Assembly: GCA_965242855.1 (NCBI GenBank) | Contig: OZ251509.1 | Location: 2,852,001 to 2,916,000, forward strand | DNA length: 64,000 nucleotides | Origin: WTGU01 sp965242855 | GTDB lineage: Bacteria > Pseudomonadota > Alphaproteobacteria > UBA828 | Reading direction: 5' to 3' | Shown here: one piece after another, positions 1 to 8,464 of the stretch | How positions within the stretch are numbered: the stretch's first letter is position 1 | How the letters are laid out: each line of letters starts with the position of its first letter | Notes under the pieces: generated by a model | Told to the model about the DNA's origin: nothing | The model's database searches: none | Seen by the model: only the letters and a program-made list of their open reading frames with translations | Translations under genes and position numbers: made by a program

Positions 1-46
1 ATCCGGGCGGGGAGGGGCCGCTCCACCCGGCCGACGCCGCCCGGCC

Positions 47-925
47 TCAGCGCCCTTCGTAACCCGGGCAGACCGCCTCGCCCGCCCGCGCGCATCCGCC
101 GGCGATCTCGCGCTGGCGCCGTTGGTAGGTCCAGGCGCGGACCGCCTCGTAATGGTCGGCGGCGTGTTCGACCAGGAAGTCCACCGGGTCGATGACCTCC
201 TCGCGGCGCACGACGCCTTCACCCAGGGCGAGCGAGAGCCGGGGGACATCGGCGAGCAGGTGCGTGCGCGGATCGAGGAGGCCGTCGACGCCGAAGCCCA
301 GCGCGTCGCGCGCCGAAGACGGGCCGAAGACGGGCAGCACGACGTAGAAGCCGTCGCCCACGCCGTAGCGGTGAAGCGTCTGGCCGAAATCGGCGTCGTC
401 CACCGCGAGCCCGAGCCCGGTCGCCACGTCGAACAGCCCGGCGACGCCGGCGATGCCGTTGACGAGGAAGCGCCCGACGCTCCTGGCCGCCCGCGTGAAA
501 TCCCCTTGCAGGAGATGGTTCACGGCGACCACCGGCTCGGCCAGATTGGTGAAGGCGCGGCCGACCGCTCGCCGCGCCGGCGCCGGCGTCACGAAGCGAT
601 AGACCCGCGCGAGCGGATCGAAGAAGACGTAGTCGAGCGCCCCGTTGGCGTAGAAGAAAACCCGGTTCACGCCCTCGAGCGGGTCGTCGTAGCCGTCGAC
701 GCCGCCCTCGCGTGGCAGAACCGGCCAGTCCGACGGCCGCCGCTCGGGCGGCGGCACGCCGGCCACAGACGCCGGAGCAGCGCTCTCTCCCGCGCTCTCC
801 GCCGCCGCGGCGGACCCGGCCTGCCCGGGCGCGAGTGCCGCGAGGAGCAGCGCCGCCAGCACCGCGAGCCCGTTCGGGAAACCGCGCGGCCGCCGGGGGT
901 GAAAACCGGCTAGCGGCGCACGCAA
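47..925 (-). CDS. mlaA: MlaA-family (VacJ) outer-membrane phospholipid transport protein
   Basis: This 292-residue protein matches MlaA, the outer-membrane part of the Mla system that moves misplaced phospholipids back toward the inner membrane. The diagnostic stretch DPLEGVNRVFFYAN lies near residue 80 and is followed by FDPLARVYR and by FTNLAEP/VNHLLQGD, as in the family. Residues about 18-42 form a hydrophobic, Ala/Leu-rich export signal. There is no cysteine in or just after the signal, so the usual lipoprotein anchor is not visible. The ATG at 925 overlaps the 3' end of the upstream amidohydrolase gene by 16 bp; a start further in is possible. No other mla genes are in the window. Confidence 0.88.
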   Translation of the reverse strand: MRAPLAGFHPRRPRGFPNGLAVLAALLLAALAPGQAGSAAAAESAGESAAPASVAGVPPPERRPSDWPVLPREGGVDGYDDPLEGVNRVFFYANGALDYVFFDPLARVYRFVTPAPARRAVGRAFTNLAEPVVAVNHLLQGDFTRAARSVGRFLVNGIAGVAGLFDVATGLGLAVDDADFGQTLHRYGVGDGFYVVLPVFGPSSARDALGFGVDGLLDPRTHLLADVPRLSLALGEGVVRREEVIDPVDFLVEHAADHYEAVRAWTYQRRQREIAGGCARAGEAVCPGYEGR

Positions 926-1776
926 TTGCTGTAGGTTTCAGGCCGGCGATCGCGGAAGAACTGCCACGTGTCGCGGACCTCCCGGATCTGGTCGAGATCA
1001 AGCGTGGCGACCACCAGCTCGTCGTCTTCGTCGCCACCCTGCGCGAGGATCTCGCCGCGCGGATTGCAGAAGTAGCTCGATCCGTAGAAGACGTGATTAC
1101 CCAGGCTCGGCTCCGTGCCGACCCGGTTGTTGGTCCCGACGAAGATGCCGTTGGCGATCGCCGCGCCGACCTGTTCCAGGTTCCACAGGTGGTCGCTCAC
1201 GCCCTTGAAGGTCGCCGACGGGTTGAAGACGAGCTCGGCACCGCCCAGGGCCAGCGCCCGCCAGCCTTCGGGGAAGTGCCGGTCGTAGCAGATATAGACC
1301 CCGACCTTGCCGACGGCGGTGTCGAAGACCGGATAGCCGAGGTCGCCGTCGGCGAAGTAATGCTTCTCGTCGAAGCCCTCGATCTTCGGGATGTGGATCT
1401 TGCGGAACTTGCCGAGATACCGGCCGTCCGCGTCGATGACCGCCGCCGTGTTGTAGAACGCGCCGCCGCGGTCGCGCTCGTAAACCGGCGAGACGATCAC
1501 CATGCCGTGCCGCTTCGCCGCGTCGCGCATCGCCCGGGTGGTCGGCCCGTCCGGGACCGCCTCGGCGGCCGCGAACCACTTGTCGTCGATGGTCGCGGGA
1601 AAATAGGGCGCGGTGAAGACCTCCTGGAGCCCGAGCACCCGGACTCCCTGCCGCGCCGCGTCCTCGATCAACGGCAGATGCGCCGCGAGCATCCGCTCGC
1701 GGATCGCCTCGATCGATTCGGTCGCCGGGTCCCCCTTCAGGCTCATCTGGACGAGGGCCGCCTTGATCTCGCGCAT
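910..1776 (-). CDS. Nitrilase-superfamily amidohydrolase, beta-ureidopropionase type (copy 1)
   Basis: A 288-residue carbon-nitrogen hydrolase. The Glu-Lys-Cys triad is visible as E52 (GLQEVF), K126 (FRKIHIP) and C163 (YICYDRHFPEGW). The long shared pattern with beta-ureidopropionases (VPDGPTT, YNTAAVI, FNPSAT, NNRVGTE, FYGSSYF, then a C-terminal DTWQFFRDRRPETY) suggests it hydrolyses N-carbamoyl-beta-alanine or a similar ureido acid to the amino acid, CO2 and ammonia. Its paralogue lies directly upstream in the same direction, with 24 bp between the paralogue's stop and this start. A semialdehyde dehydrogenase follows further upstream, which fits reductive pyrimidine or beta-alanine catabolism. 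Exact substrate is inferred, not shown. Confidence 0.85.
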   Translation of the reverse strand: MREIKAALVQMSLKGDPATESIEAIRERMLAAHLPLIEDAARQGVRVLGLQEVFTAPYFPATIDDKWFAAAEAVPDGPTTRAMRDAAKRHGMVIVSPVYERDRGGAFYNTAAVIDADGRYLGKFRKIHIPKIEGFDEKHYFADGDLGYPVFDTAVGKVGVYICYDRHFPEGWRALALGGAELVFNPSATFKGVSDHLWNLEQVGAAIANGIFVGTNNRVGTEPSLGNHVFYGSSYFCNPRGEILAQGGDEDDELVVATLDLDQIREVRDTWQFFRDRRPETYSNCVRR

Positions 1777-1800
1777 GACGTGCCTCCTCTTCGCCGCCCG

Positions 1801-2673
1801 TCAGGCCTGCCAGGACGCGACCGCGCCGTAGGTGTCGGGCCGGCGGTCGCGGTAGAAGTGCCACGCCTCGCGCACTTCGCCGATCATGGCGAGATCGAGA
1901 TCGGCGGTGATCAGCGCGTCCCCGTCGCCCGGCCCCTGGGCCAGGATCTCGCCGCGCGGGTTGACGAAATAGCTCGAGCCGTAGAACTGGCCGTTGTTCC
2001 ACGGCGGCTCCGTGCCGACCCGGTTGTTGGCGCCGATATAGACGCAGTTGGCGACCGCCGCCGCCGGCTGTTCCAGGGTCCACAGATGGTCGCTCAGGCC
2101 GCGCACCGTCGCCGAGGGGTTGAAGATCACCTCGGCGCCGTTCATGGCCAGCTCGCGCCAGCCTTCGGGGAAGTGCCGGTCGTAGCAGATATAGACGCCG
2201 ACCTTGCAGAAGGCGGTCTCGAACACCGGATAGCCGATGTCGCCGGGCTTGAAGTAGTACTTCTCGTAGAAACCGACGACATGGGGGATGTGCATCTTGC
2301 GGAACTTGCCGAGATAGCGGCCGTCCGCGTCGACCACCGCGGCCGTGTTGTAGTAGATGCCGGCGGCGGCCTCTTCGTAGACGGGCACGACGATCGCCAT
2401 GCCCAGGCGCCGCGCCTCCGCGCGCATCCTCTGGACCGTCGGCCCGTCCGGAACCTTCTCGGCGGCGCGGTACCACTTCGCGTCCTGCTCGGCCGGGACG
2501 TAAGGCAGGTTGAAAATCTCCTGGAGGCCCAACACCTGCACGCCCTCGCGCGCCGCCTGCTCCATGAGCGGGAGATGCGCCGCGATCATCTTCTCACTGA
2601 TCCGCTCGGGCGAGTCCGTCACGACATCGCCCTTGAGCCCCATCTGGATGAGGCCGCCCTTCACCACCGCCAT
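1801..2673 (-). CDS. Nitrilase-superfamily amidohydrolase, beta-ureidopropionase type (copy 2)
   Basis: A 290-residue paralogue of the gene that follows it. Catalytic residues fall at the same positions: E52 (GLQEIF), K126 (FRKMHIP) and C163 (YICYDRHFPEGW). The ATG at 2673 (MAVVKGGLIQ) is chosen because family similarity begins there; the reading frame stays open further upstream but that part has no similarity and runs toward mmsA. The two copies differ around the pocket (for example PYVPAEQ here versus PYFPATI in copy 1, and HVVGFYEKYY versus KIEGFDEKHY). They may therefore divide related ureido or amide substrates between them. It lies about 80 bp downstream of mmsA on the same strand and may be co-transcribed. 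Confidence 0.85.
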   Translation of the reverse strand: MAVVKGGLIQMGLKGDVVTDSPERISEKMIAAHLPLMEQAAREGVQVLGLQEIFNLPYVPAEQDAKWYRAAEKVPDGPTVQRMRAEARRLGMAIVVPVYEEAAAGIYYNTAAVVDADGRYLGKFRKMHIPHVVGFYEKYYFKPGDIGYPVFETAFCKVGVYICYDRHFPEGWRELAMNGAEVIFNPSATVRGLSDHLWTLEQPAAAVANCVYIGANNRVGTEPPWNNGQFYGSSYFVNPRGEILAQGPGDGDALITADLDLAMIGEVREAWHFYRDRRPDTYGAVASWQA

Positions 2674-2753
2674 CGCCGCGTCTCCCGCGTCCTCGCACCC
2701 GCCGCGCAGGGTAGCGCCCGCCCGGCCGGCGGCAAAGGGAAACCGCCGCCCCG

Positions 2754-4253
2754 CTACGACATCATGGGGAAGGAGAGGTCGACGCCCGCGCGGATGCCGG
2801 TCGGCCAGCGGGAGGTGACGGTCTTGAGCCTGGTGTAGAAGCGCACGCCCTCCATGCCGTGCATGGCGTGGTCGCCGAAGAGGGAGCGCTTCCAACCGCC
2901 GAAGCTGTGATAGGCGACGGGCACCGGGATCGGCACGTTGACCCCGACCATGCCGATCTCGACCCGGTTGGCGAACTCCCGCGCCGCGTCGCCGTCGCGG
3001 GTGAAGATCGCGACGCCGTTGCCGAACTCGTGATCGTTGGCCAACTTGACGGCGCTGTCGTAATCGGGCGCCCGCACCACGGAGAGCACCGGGCCGAATA
3101 TCTCCTCCCTGTAGATGCGCATCTCCGGCGTCACGCGGTCGAACAGGCAGGGGCCGATGAAGTAGCCGTTTTCGTAGCCCTGGAGCGCGAGGCCTCGCCC
3201 GTCGACGACCAGTTCCGCGCCCTCCTCCACGCCGAGATCGACGTATCCCCGGACCTTCTCCAGATGCGCTTCGGTCACCAGCGGCCCCATGTCCGCCTCG
3301 CCGTCCGTTCCCGGCCCGACCTTGATCCGGTCGATCCTGGGCTTGAGGGTCTCGATCAGCGCGTCGCCCACCTTGTCGCCGACCGCCACCGCCACCGAAA
3401 CAGCCATGCAGCGCTCGCCGGCGGAGCCGTAGGCCGCCCCCACGAGGGCGTCGCCGGCCATCTCCAGGTCAGCATCCGGCATGACGATGGCGTGGTTCTT
3501 GGCCCCGCCCAGCGCCTGCACGCGCTTCCCGCGCGCGCAGCCCGTCCGGTAGACGTATTCCGCGATGGGCGTCGAGCCGACGAAGCTCACCGCGGCGATG
3601 CCGGGGTGAGCGAGAATCGAGTCGACGGCGGCCTTGTCGCCGTGGACGACGTTGAACACGCCGTCGGGGCAGCCGGCCTCCTTGAGCCATTCGGCGAGCA
3701 TCATCGAGGCCGAAGGGTCCTTTTCCGACGGCTTGAGGACGAAGGCGTTGCCGCAGGCGAGCGCCACCGGGAACATCCACATCGGCACCATCGCCGGGAA
3801 ATTGAACGGCGTGATCCCGGCGACCACGCCGAGCGGCTGGCGGGTGGAGAAGCTGTCGATGCCGGTGCCGACGGCCTCCGTGAAGTCGCCCTTGAGAAGG
3901 TGCGGGATGCCGCACGCGAACTCGACCACCTCGAGGCCGCGGGTCACCGAGCCTTCGGCGTCGGCCAGCACCTTGCCGTGCTCGCGGGTGATCGCCCGCG
4001 CCAGCGCCTCCTTGTGCCGCTCGACCAGCTCCTTGAACCGGAAGATCACGCGCGCCCGGCGCAGCGGGGGGGTGGCTGCCCAATCGGGCGCGGCGGCGGC
4101 GGCGGCGGCGACCGCCCGGTCGACCTCGGCCGCATCGGCGAAGGGCACCCGGGCGACCGCCTCGCCGGTCGCGGGGTCGTGAACGGCGCCGAAGCGCGAA
4201 CCCGCACCGGGCGCAGCGGCACCGTCGATCCAGTGGCCGAGGGTGGTGGTCAT
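2754..4253 (-). CDS. mmsA: CoA-acylating methylmalonate/malonate-semialdehyde dehydrogenase
   Basis: A 499-residue aldehyde dehydrogenase of the MmsA/IolA type, which turns methylmalonate semialdehyde or malonate semialdehyde into propionyl-CoA or acetyl-CoA with NAD and CoA. The catalytic cysteine is C282 in GSAGERCMAV. The segment ALGGAKNHAIV replaces the usual glutamate-containing ELGG motif, which is the hallmark of CoA-acylating MmsA. TPFNFPAMVPMWMFP and the C-terminal FGGWKRSLFGD also match. The ATG at 4253 has a GGGAGG box about 5 bases upstream; a GTG codon directly before it could also start. With two beta-ureidopropionase-like genes downstream, it would finish beta-alanine breakdown after a transaminase not seen here. 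Confidence 0.93.
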   Translation of the reverse strand: MTTTLGHWIDGAAAPGAGSRFGAVHDPATGEAVARVPFADAAEVDRAVAAAAAAAPDWAATPPLRRARVIFRFKELVERHKEALARAITREHGKVLADAEGSVTRGLEVVEFACGIPHLLKGDFTEAVGTGIDSFSTRQPLGVVAGITPFNFPAMVPMWMFPVALACGNAFVLKPSEKDPSASMMLAEWLKEAGCPDGVFNVVHGDKAAVDSILAHPGIAAVSFVGSTPIAEYVYRTGCARGKRVQALGGAKNHAIVMPDADLEMAGDALVGAAYGSAGERCMAVSVAVAVGDKVGDALIETLKPRIDRIKVGPGTDGEADMGPLVTEAHLEKVRGYVDLGVEEGAELVVDGRGLALQGYENGYFIGPCLFDRVTPEMRIYREEIFGPVLSVVRAPDYDSAVKLANDHEFGNGVAIFTRDGDAAREFANRVEIGMVGVNVPIPVPVAYHSFGGWKRSLFGDHAMHGMEGVRFYTRLKTVTSRWPTGIRAGVDLSFPMMS

Positions 4254-4287
4254 CACAGCCTCCCGTTCCGGTTCGTGCGCGGAGCCT

Positions 4288-5406
4288 CTACGCGGCGAGC
4301 GCGCGGTCCGGCGCGAGGTAGTCGCGACCGAGGTCGAGCGCGACCGCCTCGTGCGTGACCCGGCCGCGGCAGACGTTGAGCCCGTGCATCAGATGCGCGT
4401 CGTCGCGCATCGCCGCGCGCCATCCGCGCGCGGCCAGGGCGAGGATGAAGGGCAGCGTCGCGTTGCTGAGCGCGAAGGTCGATGTGCGGGCCACCGCGCC
4501 GGGCATGTTGGCGACACAATAATGGAGGACGTTGTCCACCTTGTAGGTCGGGTCGGCATGGGTGGTCGGTTTGCTGGTCTCGAAGCATCCCCCCTGGTCG
4601 ATCGCCACGTCGACGACGACGGAATTGCGCCGCATCCGCGCCAGCATGTCGCGGCGAACCAGCTTGGGCGCGGCGGCACCGGCGACGAGAACGGCGCCGA
4701 TCACGAGGTCGGCATGCAGGACGGCCTCTTCGATTGCCTGCGCCGTCGAATGGAGCGTCGTCGCGCCGGCACCGAAAATCTCGTCGAGCTGGCGCAAGCG
4801 CGGAATCGAGCGGTCGACGATCGTGACCCGCGCTCCCATGCCCACCGCCATGCGCGCGGCGTGGGTTCCGACCACCCCGCCGCCCAGGATCGCCACGTCG
4901 GCAGGCGGCACGCCCGGCACACCGCCGAGGAGGACGCCGCGCCCCCCCTGTTCCTTCTCCAGGCAGTGGGCGCCGGCCTGGATCGACATGCGGCCGGCGA
5001 CCTCGCTCATCGGCGCCAGCAGCGGCAAGCCGCCCTGCGTGTCGGTCACCGTCTCGTAGGCGATCGCGACGCAGCCTGAATCGATCAAGGCGTCCGTCTG
5101 GGCCGGGTCGGCCGCCAGATGGAGATAGGTGAACAGCACCTGGCCGTCCCTGAGCAGGCCGCGCTCCTCGGGCTGCGGCTCCTTCACCTTCACGATCATC
5201 TCGGCTGCGGCATAGATCTCGGCCGGTTCCTCGACGAGCGCAGCACCCGCCCGTTCGAAGTGCTCGTTGAGCAGGCCGATCTCCGTCCCCGCGTCCCTCT
5301 GCACCAGGACCTCGTGGCCGTGCTGGACGAGTTCGCGCACCCCGGCGGGAGGAAGCCCGACCCGGTACTCGTGGACCTTGATCTCCTTCGGAACGCCGAT
5401 GCGCAT
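4288..5406 (-). CDS. ald: Alanine dehydrogenase
   Basis: This 372-residue protein matches NAD-dependent alanine dehydrogenase, which interconverts L-alanine with pyruvate and ammonia. It begins MRIGVPKEIKVHEYRVGL, carries KVKEPQ and FTYLHLAAD in the N-terminal half, a Rossmann motif ILGGGVVG around residue 175, and VDVAIDQGGC plus NMPGAVARTST in the C-terminal half; length fits the family (about 370). The ATG at 5406 is preferred because a GAGGA box precedes it and family similarity starts there; an ATG four codons upstream (5418) is possible. It is followed on the same strand, after 34 bp, by mmsA, so the two may share a transcript for amino-acid carbon use. Confidence 0.93.
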   Translation of the reverse strand: MRIGVPKEIKVHEYRVGLPPAGVRELVQHGHEVLVQRDAGTEIGLLNEHFERAGAALVEEPAEIYAAAEMIVKVKEPQPEERGLLRDGQVLFTYLHLAADPAQTDALIDSGCVAIAYETVTDTQGGLPLLAPMSEVAGRMSIQAGAHCLEKEQGGRGVLLGGVPGVPPADVAILGGGVVGTHAARMAVGMGARVTIVDRSIPRLRQLDEIFGAGATTLHSTAQAIEEAVLHADLVIGAVLVAGAAAPKLVRRDMLARMRRNSVVVDVAIDQGGCFETSKPTTHADPTYKVDNVLHYCVANMPGAVARTSTFALSNATLPFILALAARGWRAAMRDDAHLMHGLNVCRGRVTHEAVALDLGRDYLAPDRALAA

Positions 5407-5467
5407 GGCCGTCCTCATTCCTTCCCCGGGCGGTGCCCGGCGCGATCACAATTGGTGGACAGGGGCG

Positions 5468-6325
5468 CTACTTGAATCGAGCCCCGTTCAACCGCCGGTA
5501 GGCGTTGGCTTCCTGCAACGCCTCGTTGTCTTCTGCATAATCGAAGGGAAACCTGCCGTCTTCATCGTGCGCACCAGGATCCGCCCCGACTTCGATCAAC
5601 GCTTCGATCACCGAGGCGGCGTTCTCCATTGCCGCCACATGAAGCGGCGTCCGGCCGCCATTATCGCGCGCGCCAGGGTCCGCCTCAGCTTCGACCAATG
5701 CCTTGATCACTGGGGCGTCGTTCTCCAGCGCTGCCGCATGAAGCGGCGTTCTGCCGCCATTATTGCGCGCGCCAGGGTCCGTGCCGGCTTCGATCAACGC
5801 CCCAACCACTGGGGCGGCATTCTCCATTGCCGCCACATGAAGCGGCGTGTTGCCGCCTTCATTGCTCGCGTCGGGGTCCGCGCCGGCTCCGATCAACACC
5901 CCGATCACCGAAGCGGCAGCGTCCTTCAGCGCCGTATAATGAAGCGGTTCTCTTTCGAGCATCGCCTCGGCCACCACAGCGGCGGCGTTGCTCAGCGCCG
6001 CATAATGAAGCGGTGTGTTTCCGTCTTCATCGCGCGCATCGGAGTCCGCACCGCGTTCGATCAACGCCTCGACCGCCGGAGCGGCGAGGATCGCCTTCGC
6101 CGCCCAATGAAGCGGCGTCGTGCCGTTTTCACCGCGCGCGTCGGGGTCCGCGCCGGCTTCGATCAGCGCCTCGATCACCGAAACGTCGGGGTCAAAATCC
6201 GCCGCATAATGAAGCGGCGTGTTTCCGTCTTCATCGCGCGCATCGGGGTCCGCGCCGGCAGATAGCGCTGCCCTCACTTCGGAAGCGGCCCCTTCTGCCG
6301 CCGCTCTGAACAGATCGTTCGGCAC
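5468..6325 (-). CDS. Ankyrin-repeat protein
   Basis: About 285 residues made almost wholly of ankyrin repeats of 33-36 residues, each with the GNTPLHYAA or GRTPLHVAA signature followed by ALIEAGADPDAR. At least seven repeats can be seen; one in the middle is shortened and lacks the GADPDAR part. The GTG at 6325 is chosen because AGAGGG lies 5 bases upstream and because longer versions of the frame would run through the neighbouring TrcR-like gene. No signal peptide or membrane segment is seen, so a cytoplasmic protein-binding role is likely; the partner is unknown. The repeats are also close to each other at DNA level, suggesting recent repeat expansion. Confidence 0.85.
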   Translation of the reverse strand: MPNDLFRAAAEGAASEVRAALSAGADPDARDEDGNTPLHYAADFDPDVSVIEALIEAGADPDARGENGTTPLHWAAKAILAAPAVEALIERGADSDARDEDGNTPLHYAALSNAAAVVAEAMLEREPLHYTALKDAAASVIGVLIGAGADPDASNEGGNTPLHVAAMENAAPVVGALIEAGTDPGARNNGGRTPLHAAALENDAPVIKALVEAEADPGARDNGGRTPLHVAAMENAASVIEALIEVGADPGAHDEDGRFPFDYAEDNEALQEANAYRRLNGARFK

Positions 6326-6390
6326 AGTTCCCTCTGGTTCGCGTTGCAGAGGCCGCCCCTGGCCCCCACCTCCCGGTTGCGGACGCGCTT

Positions 6391-6987
6391 CTAGCCGGCC
6401 GCGCCCGGTCGCGCGGGGCCGGCGGCGGGCGCATCGGCGTCTCGCCCGGCGCGGGCCTGGGCCTTCTCCTCCTTCTCGCGGCTCTTGCGGACCGCCTCGA
6501 GGAGCTCCGCCTCGGTGCAGATGCCGAGCAAAAGGGGGTCCTGCGGCGAGATGTTCGGGGTGTTCCAATGGGTCCGGTCGCGCACCGCGTTGATCGTCGA
6601 TTTGGTCGTGCCGAGCAGCTTGCCGATCTGCGCGTCGCTCAGCGCCGGGTAGTTCTTGAGCAGCCAGGCGATGGCGTTGGGGCGGTCCTGCCGCTTGCTG
6701 ACCGGCGTATAGCGGGCGCGTCGCATTCGCTGCGGAAGGTCCGTCGCCGGCCCGCTGCCCTCCAGCCGCGAGTCCGGGTTCCGCTCACAGCGGAGAATCT
6801 CCTCGCGGGTGAGCTGGCCGTTGGCGATCGGGTCGAGGCCGCGGATGCCGATCGCGACCTCCCCGTCGGCGATGCCCTGTACCTCGAGCCGGTGGAGGCC
6901 GCAGAAGGCCGCGATCTGGTCGAAGGTGAGCGACGTGTTGTCGACCAGCCACACGGCCGTGGCCTTGGGCATGAGCAGTTCCGCCAT
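6391..6987 (-). CDS. TrcR-like cell-cycle transcriptional regulator (DUF1013)
   Basis: A 198-residue protein of the DUF1013 family, which is nearly confined to Alphaproteobacteria and includes the Caulobacter regulator TrcR. Recognisable parts are MPKATAVWLVDNTSLTF near the N-terminus, FCGLHRLEVQGIADGEV, and a helix-turn-helix-like LSDAQIGKLLGTTKSTINAV near residue 125. The C-terminal 40 residues are charged and low in complexity. The ATG at 6987 starts the conserved region; upstream extension in the same frame has no similarity. It likely acts with RNA polymerase on cell-cycle promoters, by analogy with the family. Confidence 0.87.
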   Translation of the reverse strand: MAELLMPKATAVWLVDNTSLTFDQIAAFCGLHRLEVQGIADGEVAIGIRGLDPIANGQLTREEILRCERNPDSRLEGSGPATDLPQRMRRARYTPVSKRQDRPNAIAWLLKNYPALSDAQIGKLLGTTKSTINAVRDRTHWNTPNISPQDPLLLGICTEAELLEAVRKSREKEEKAQARAGRDADAPAAGPARPGAAG

Positions 6988-7121
6988 CGATGCGCCCTTT
7001 CCCCTCGCGGCGTTCCATGCCGGCCGCCGGGGGCGGGGCGCCGCGATCCCTCGTTCACATGCAGATGTTGTTGAAACGCCGCATACATATCGCCTCGTCA
7101 CCGGGCGCGTAAAGCGACAAA

Positions 7122-8129
7122 TCACGGGTTTCCCCGTTCGAGGAGGATTTTCCCGATATGCGCGCCGCCCTCCATCCGGACGTGCGCGCGGCGCGCCTGT
7201 TCGAGGGGGAAGCGGCTGTCGATGACGGGCCGCATCCGCCCCGCTTCCACCAGCGGCCAGACCGTCGCCTCCAGCGCCGCGGCGATACGGCCCTTGCTTG
7301 CGACGCTCTGGGGCCGCAGCGTCGAGCCGGTAAGCGTCAGTCGCTTCCGCATGAGCGGCATGAGGTCGAGCCGGCATTTTGCCCCTTCGAGGAAGGCGAT
7401 CTGGGCCAGCCGCCCTTCCGTCCGCAAGGCGTCGATGTTACGTTCCACATAGGCGCCGCCCACCATGTCGAGGACGACGTCGACGCCTTCGCCGCCGGTC
7501 ATTTCCTTCACGACGGCGACGAAATCCTCGGCCCGGTAGTCGATCGCCCGTTCGGCCCCCAGTCGCTCGCAGGCCGCGCATTTCTCGGCGGAGCCCGCCG
7601 TCGCCACCACCGTGGCTCCCAGTGCCGTCGCGATCTGGATCGCCGTCGTGCCGATGCCGCTGCTGCCGCCATGCACGAGGAGCCGCTCCCCGGCCTTGAG
7701 CCGCGCCCGCTCGAAGAGGTTGGTCCAGACGGTGAAGCAAGTCTCCGGCAGGGCGGCGGCATCGCGCAGGGAGAGCGCCGCCGGGGCGGGCAGCGTCTGC
7801 GCTTCCGGCGCCGCGCAGTATTCGGCATAGCCGCCGCCGGCCACGAGCGCGCACACGGCGTCGCCCTCCGCATAGCGACGCGCGCCCGGGCCGCGCGCCA
7901 CAACGCGCCCGGCGACTTCGAGGCCGGGGATGTCCGAGGCGCCGGGCGGCGGCGGATAGCCGCCCCGCCGCTGCATCACGTCCGGGCGATTGACGCCGGC
8001 CGCCGCCACCTCGATCAGGACCGCGCCGGGGCCAACCTCGGGGAGGGGCCGCCGCGCCGGGCGCAGCACCGATGGAGCACCCGGTGCGGCGATCTCGACC
8101 ACCGTCATCTCCTTCGGCAATTCGGCCAT
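7122..8129 (-). CDS. NAD(P)H-quinone oxidoreductase, PIG3 family
   Basis: A 335-residue zinc-free medium-chain dehydrogenase/reductase. The N-terminal catalytic domain shows AAGVNRPDVMQRRGGYPPPPG and IPGLEVAGRV, typical of PIG3-type quinone reductases; the Rossmann domain has VHGGSSGIGTTAIQIA around residue 147 for NADPH binding. It probably reduces quinones or other electrophiles. The ATG at 8129 has a strong GGAGG box 5-6 bases upstream, while the frame extends further without similarity. It is divergent from the DUF1192 gene with only 68 bp between the starts, an arrangement common in Alphaproteobacteria. Confidence 0.9.
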   Translation of the reverse strand: MAELPKEMTVVEIAAPGAPSVLRPARRPLPEVGPGAVLIEVAAAGVNRPDVMQRRGGYPPPPGASDIPGLEVAGRVVARGPGARRYAEGDAVCALVAGGGYAEYCAAPEAQTLPAPAALSLRDAAALPETCFTVWTNLFERARLKAGERLLVHGGSSGIGTTAIQIATALGATVVATAGSAEKCAACERLGAERAIDYRAEDFVAVVKEMTGGEGVDVVLDMVGGAYVERNIDALRTEGRLAQIAFLEGAKCRLDLMPLMRKRLTLTGSTLRPQSVASKGRIAAALEATVWPLVEAGRMRPVIDSRFPLEQARRAHVRMEGGAHIGKILLERGNP

Positions 8130-8197
8130 GAATTCCTCCGGGGGATCGCGCGCCGGGACTATACTCGAACCGGCCCGGCCGCCGCGGGAGAAATGCG

Positions 8198-8383
8198 ATG
8201 GACGAGGGCGAAATCCGCATTCCGCGCGAGCGGGAATGGGCGCCGCGCGCGCTCGACGACATGTCGATCGAAGCACTGCGCGCCTATCGCGCGCAGCTCG
8301 AAGCCGAGATCGCGCGGGTCTCCGCCGCCATCGCGGCGAAGCGGGACCATCTGCGCGAGGCCGACGCCCTGTTCGGCGACTGA
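8198..8383 (+). CDS. DUF1192 family small protein
   Basis: A 61-residue protein with the DUF1192 pattern: an N-terminal RALDDMSIEALRAYRAQLEAE and a C-terminal helical part ending AKRDHLREADALFGD. It is likely a short coiled-coil protein; no function is established for the family. A GGGAG box lies about 9 bases before the ATG. Its position divergent to the PIG3-type reductase supports the call. Confidence 0.85.
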   Translation: MDEGEIRIPREREWAPRALDDMSIEALRAYRAQLEAEIARVSAAIAAKRDHLREADALFGD

Positions 8384-8464
8384 CCGTCGGGTTTTCTTTC
8401 CTTTCCGCCGGTCGGGCGGACGCTGCTATGGTGGCGTTCCGTACACGATTCGGGAGATGAACGG

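Noticed and set aside
712..2838. A 708-residue plus-strand frame, and similar long plus-strand frames at 2859-4358 and 12056-13630
   Set aside because: Antisense to mlaA, the amidohydrolases, mmsA and dimethylformamidase; typical high-GC shadow frames.
6391..6568. N-terminal extension of the ankyrin protein to an ATG at 6568
   Set aside because: It would run 178 bp through the TrcR-like gene in another frame with low-complexity residues; the GTG at 6325 has a good ribosome-binding box.
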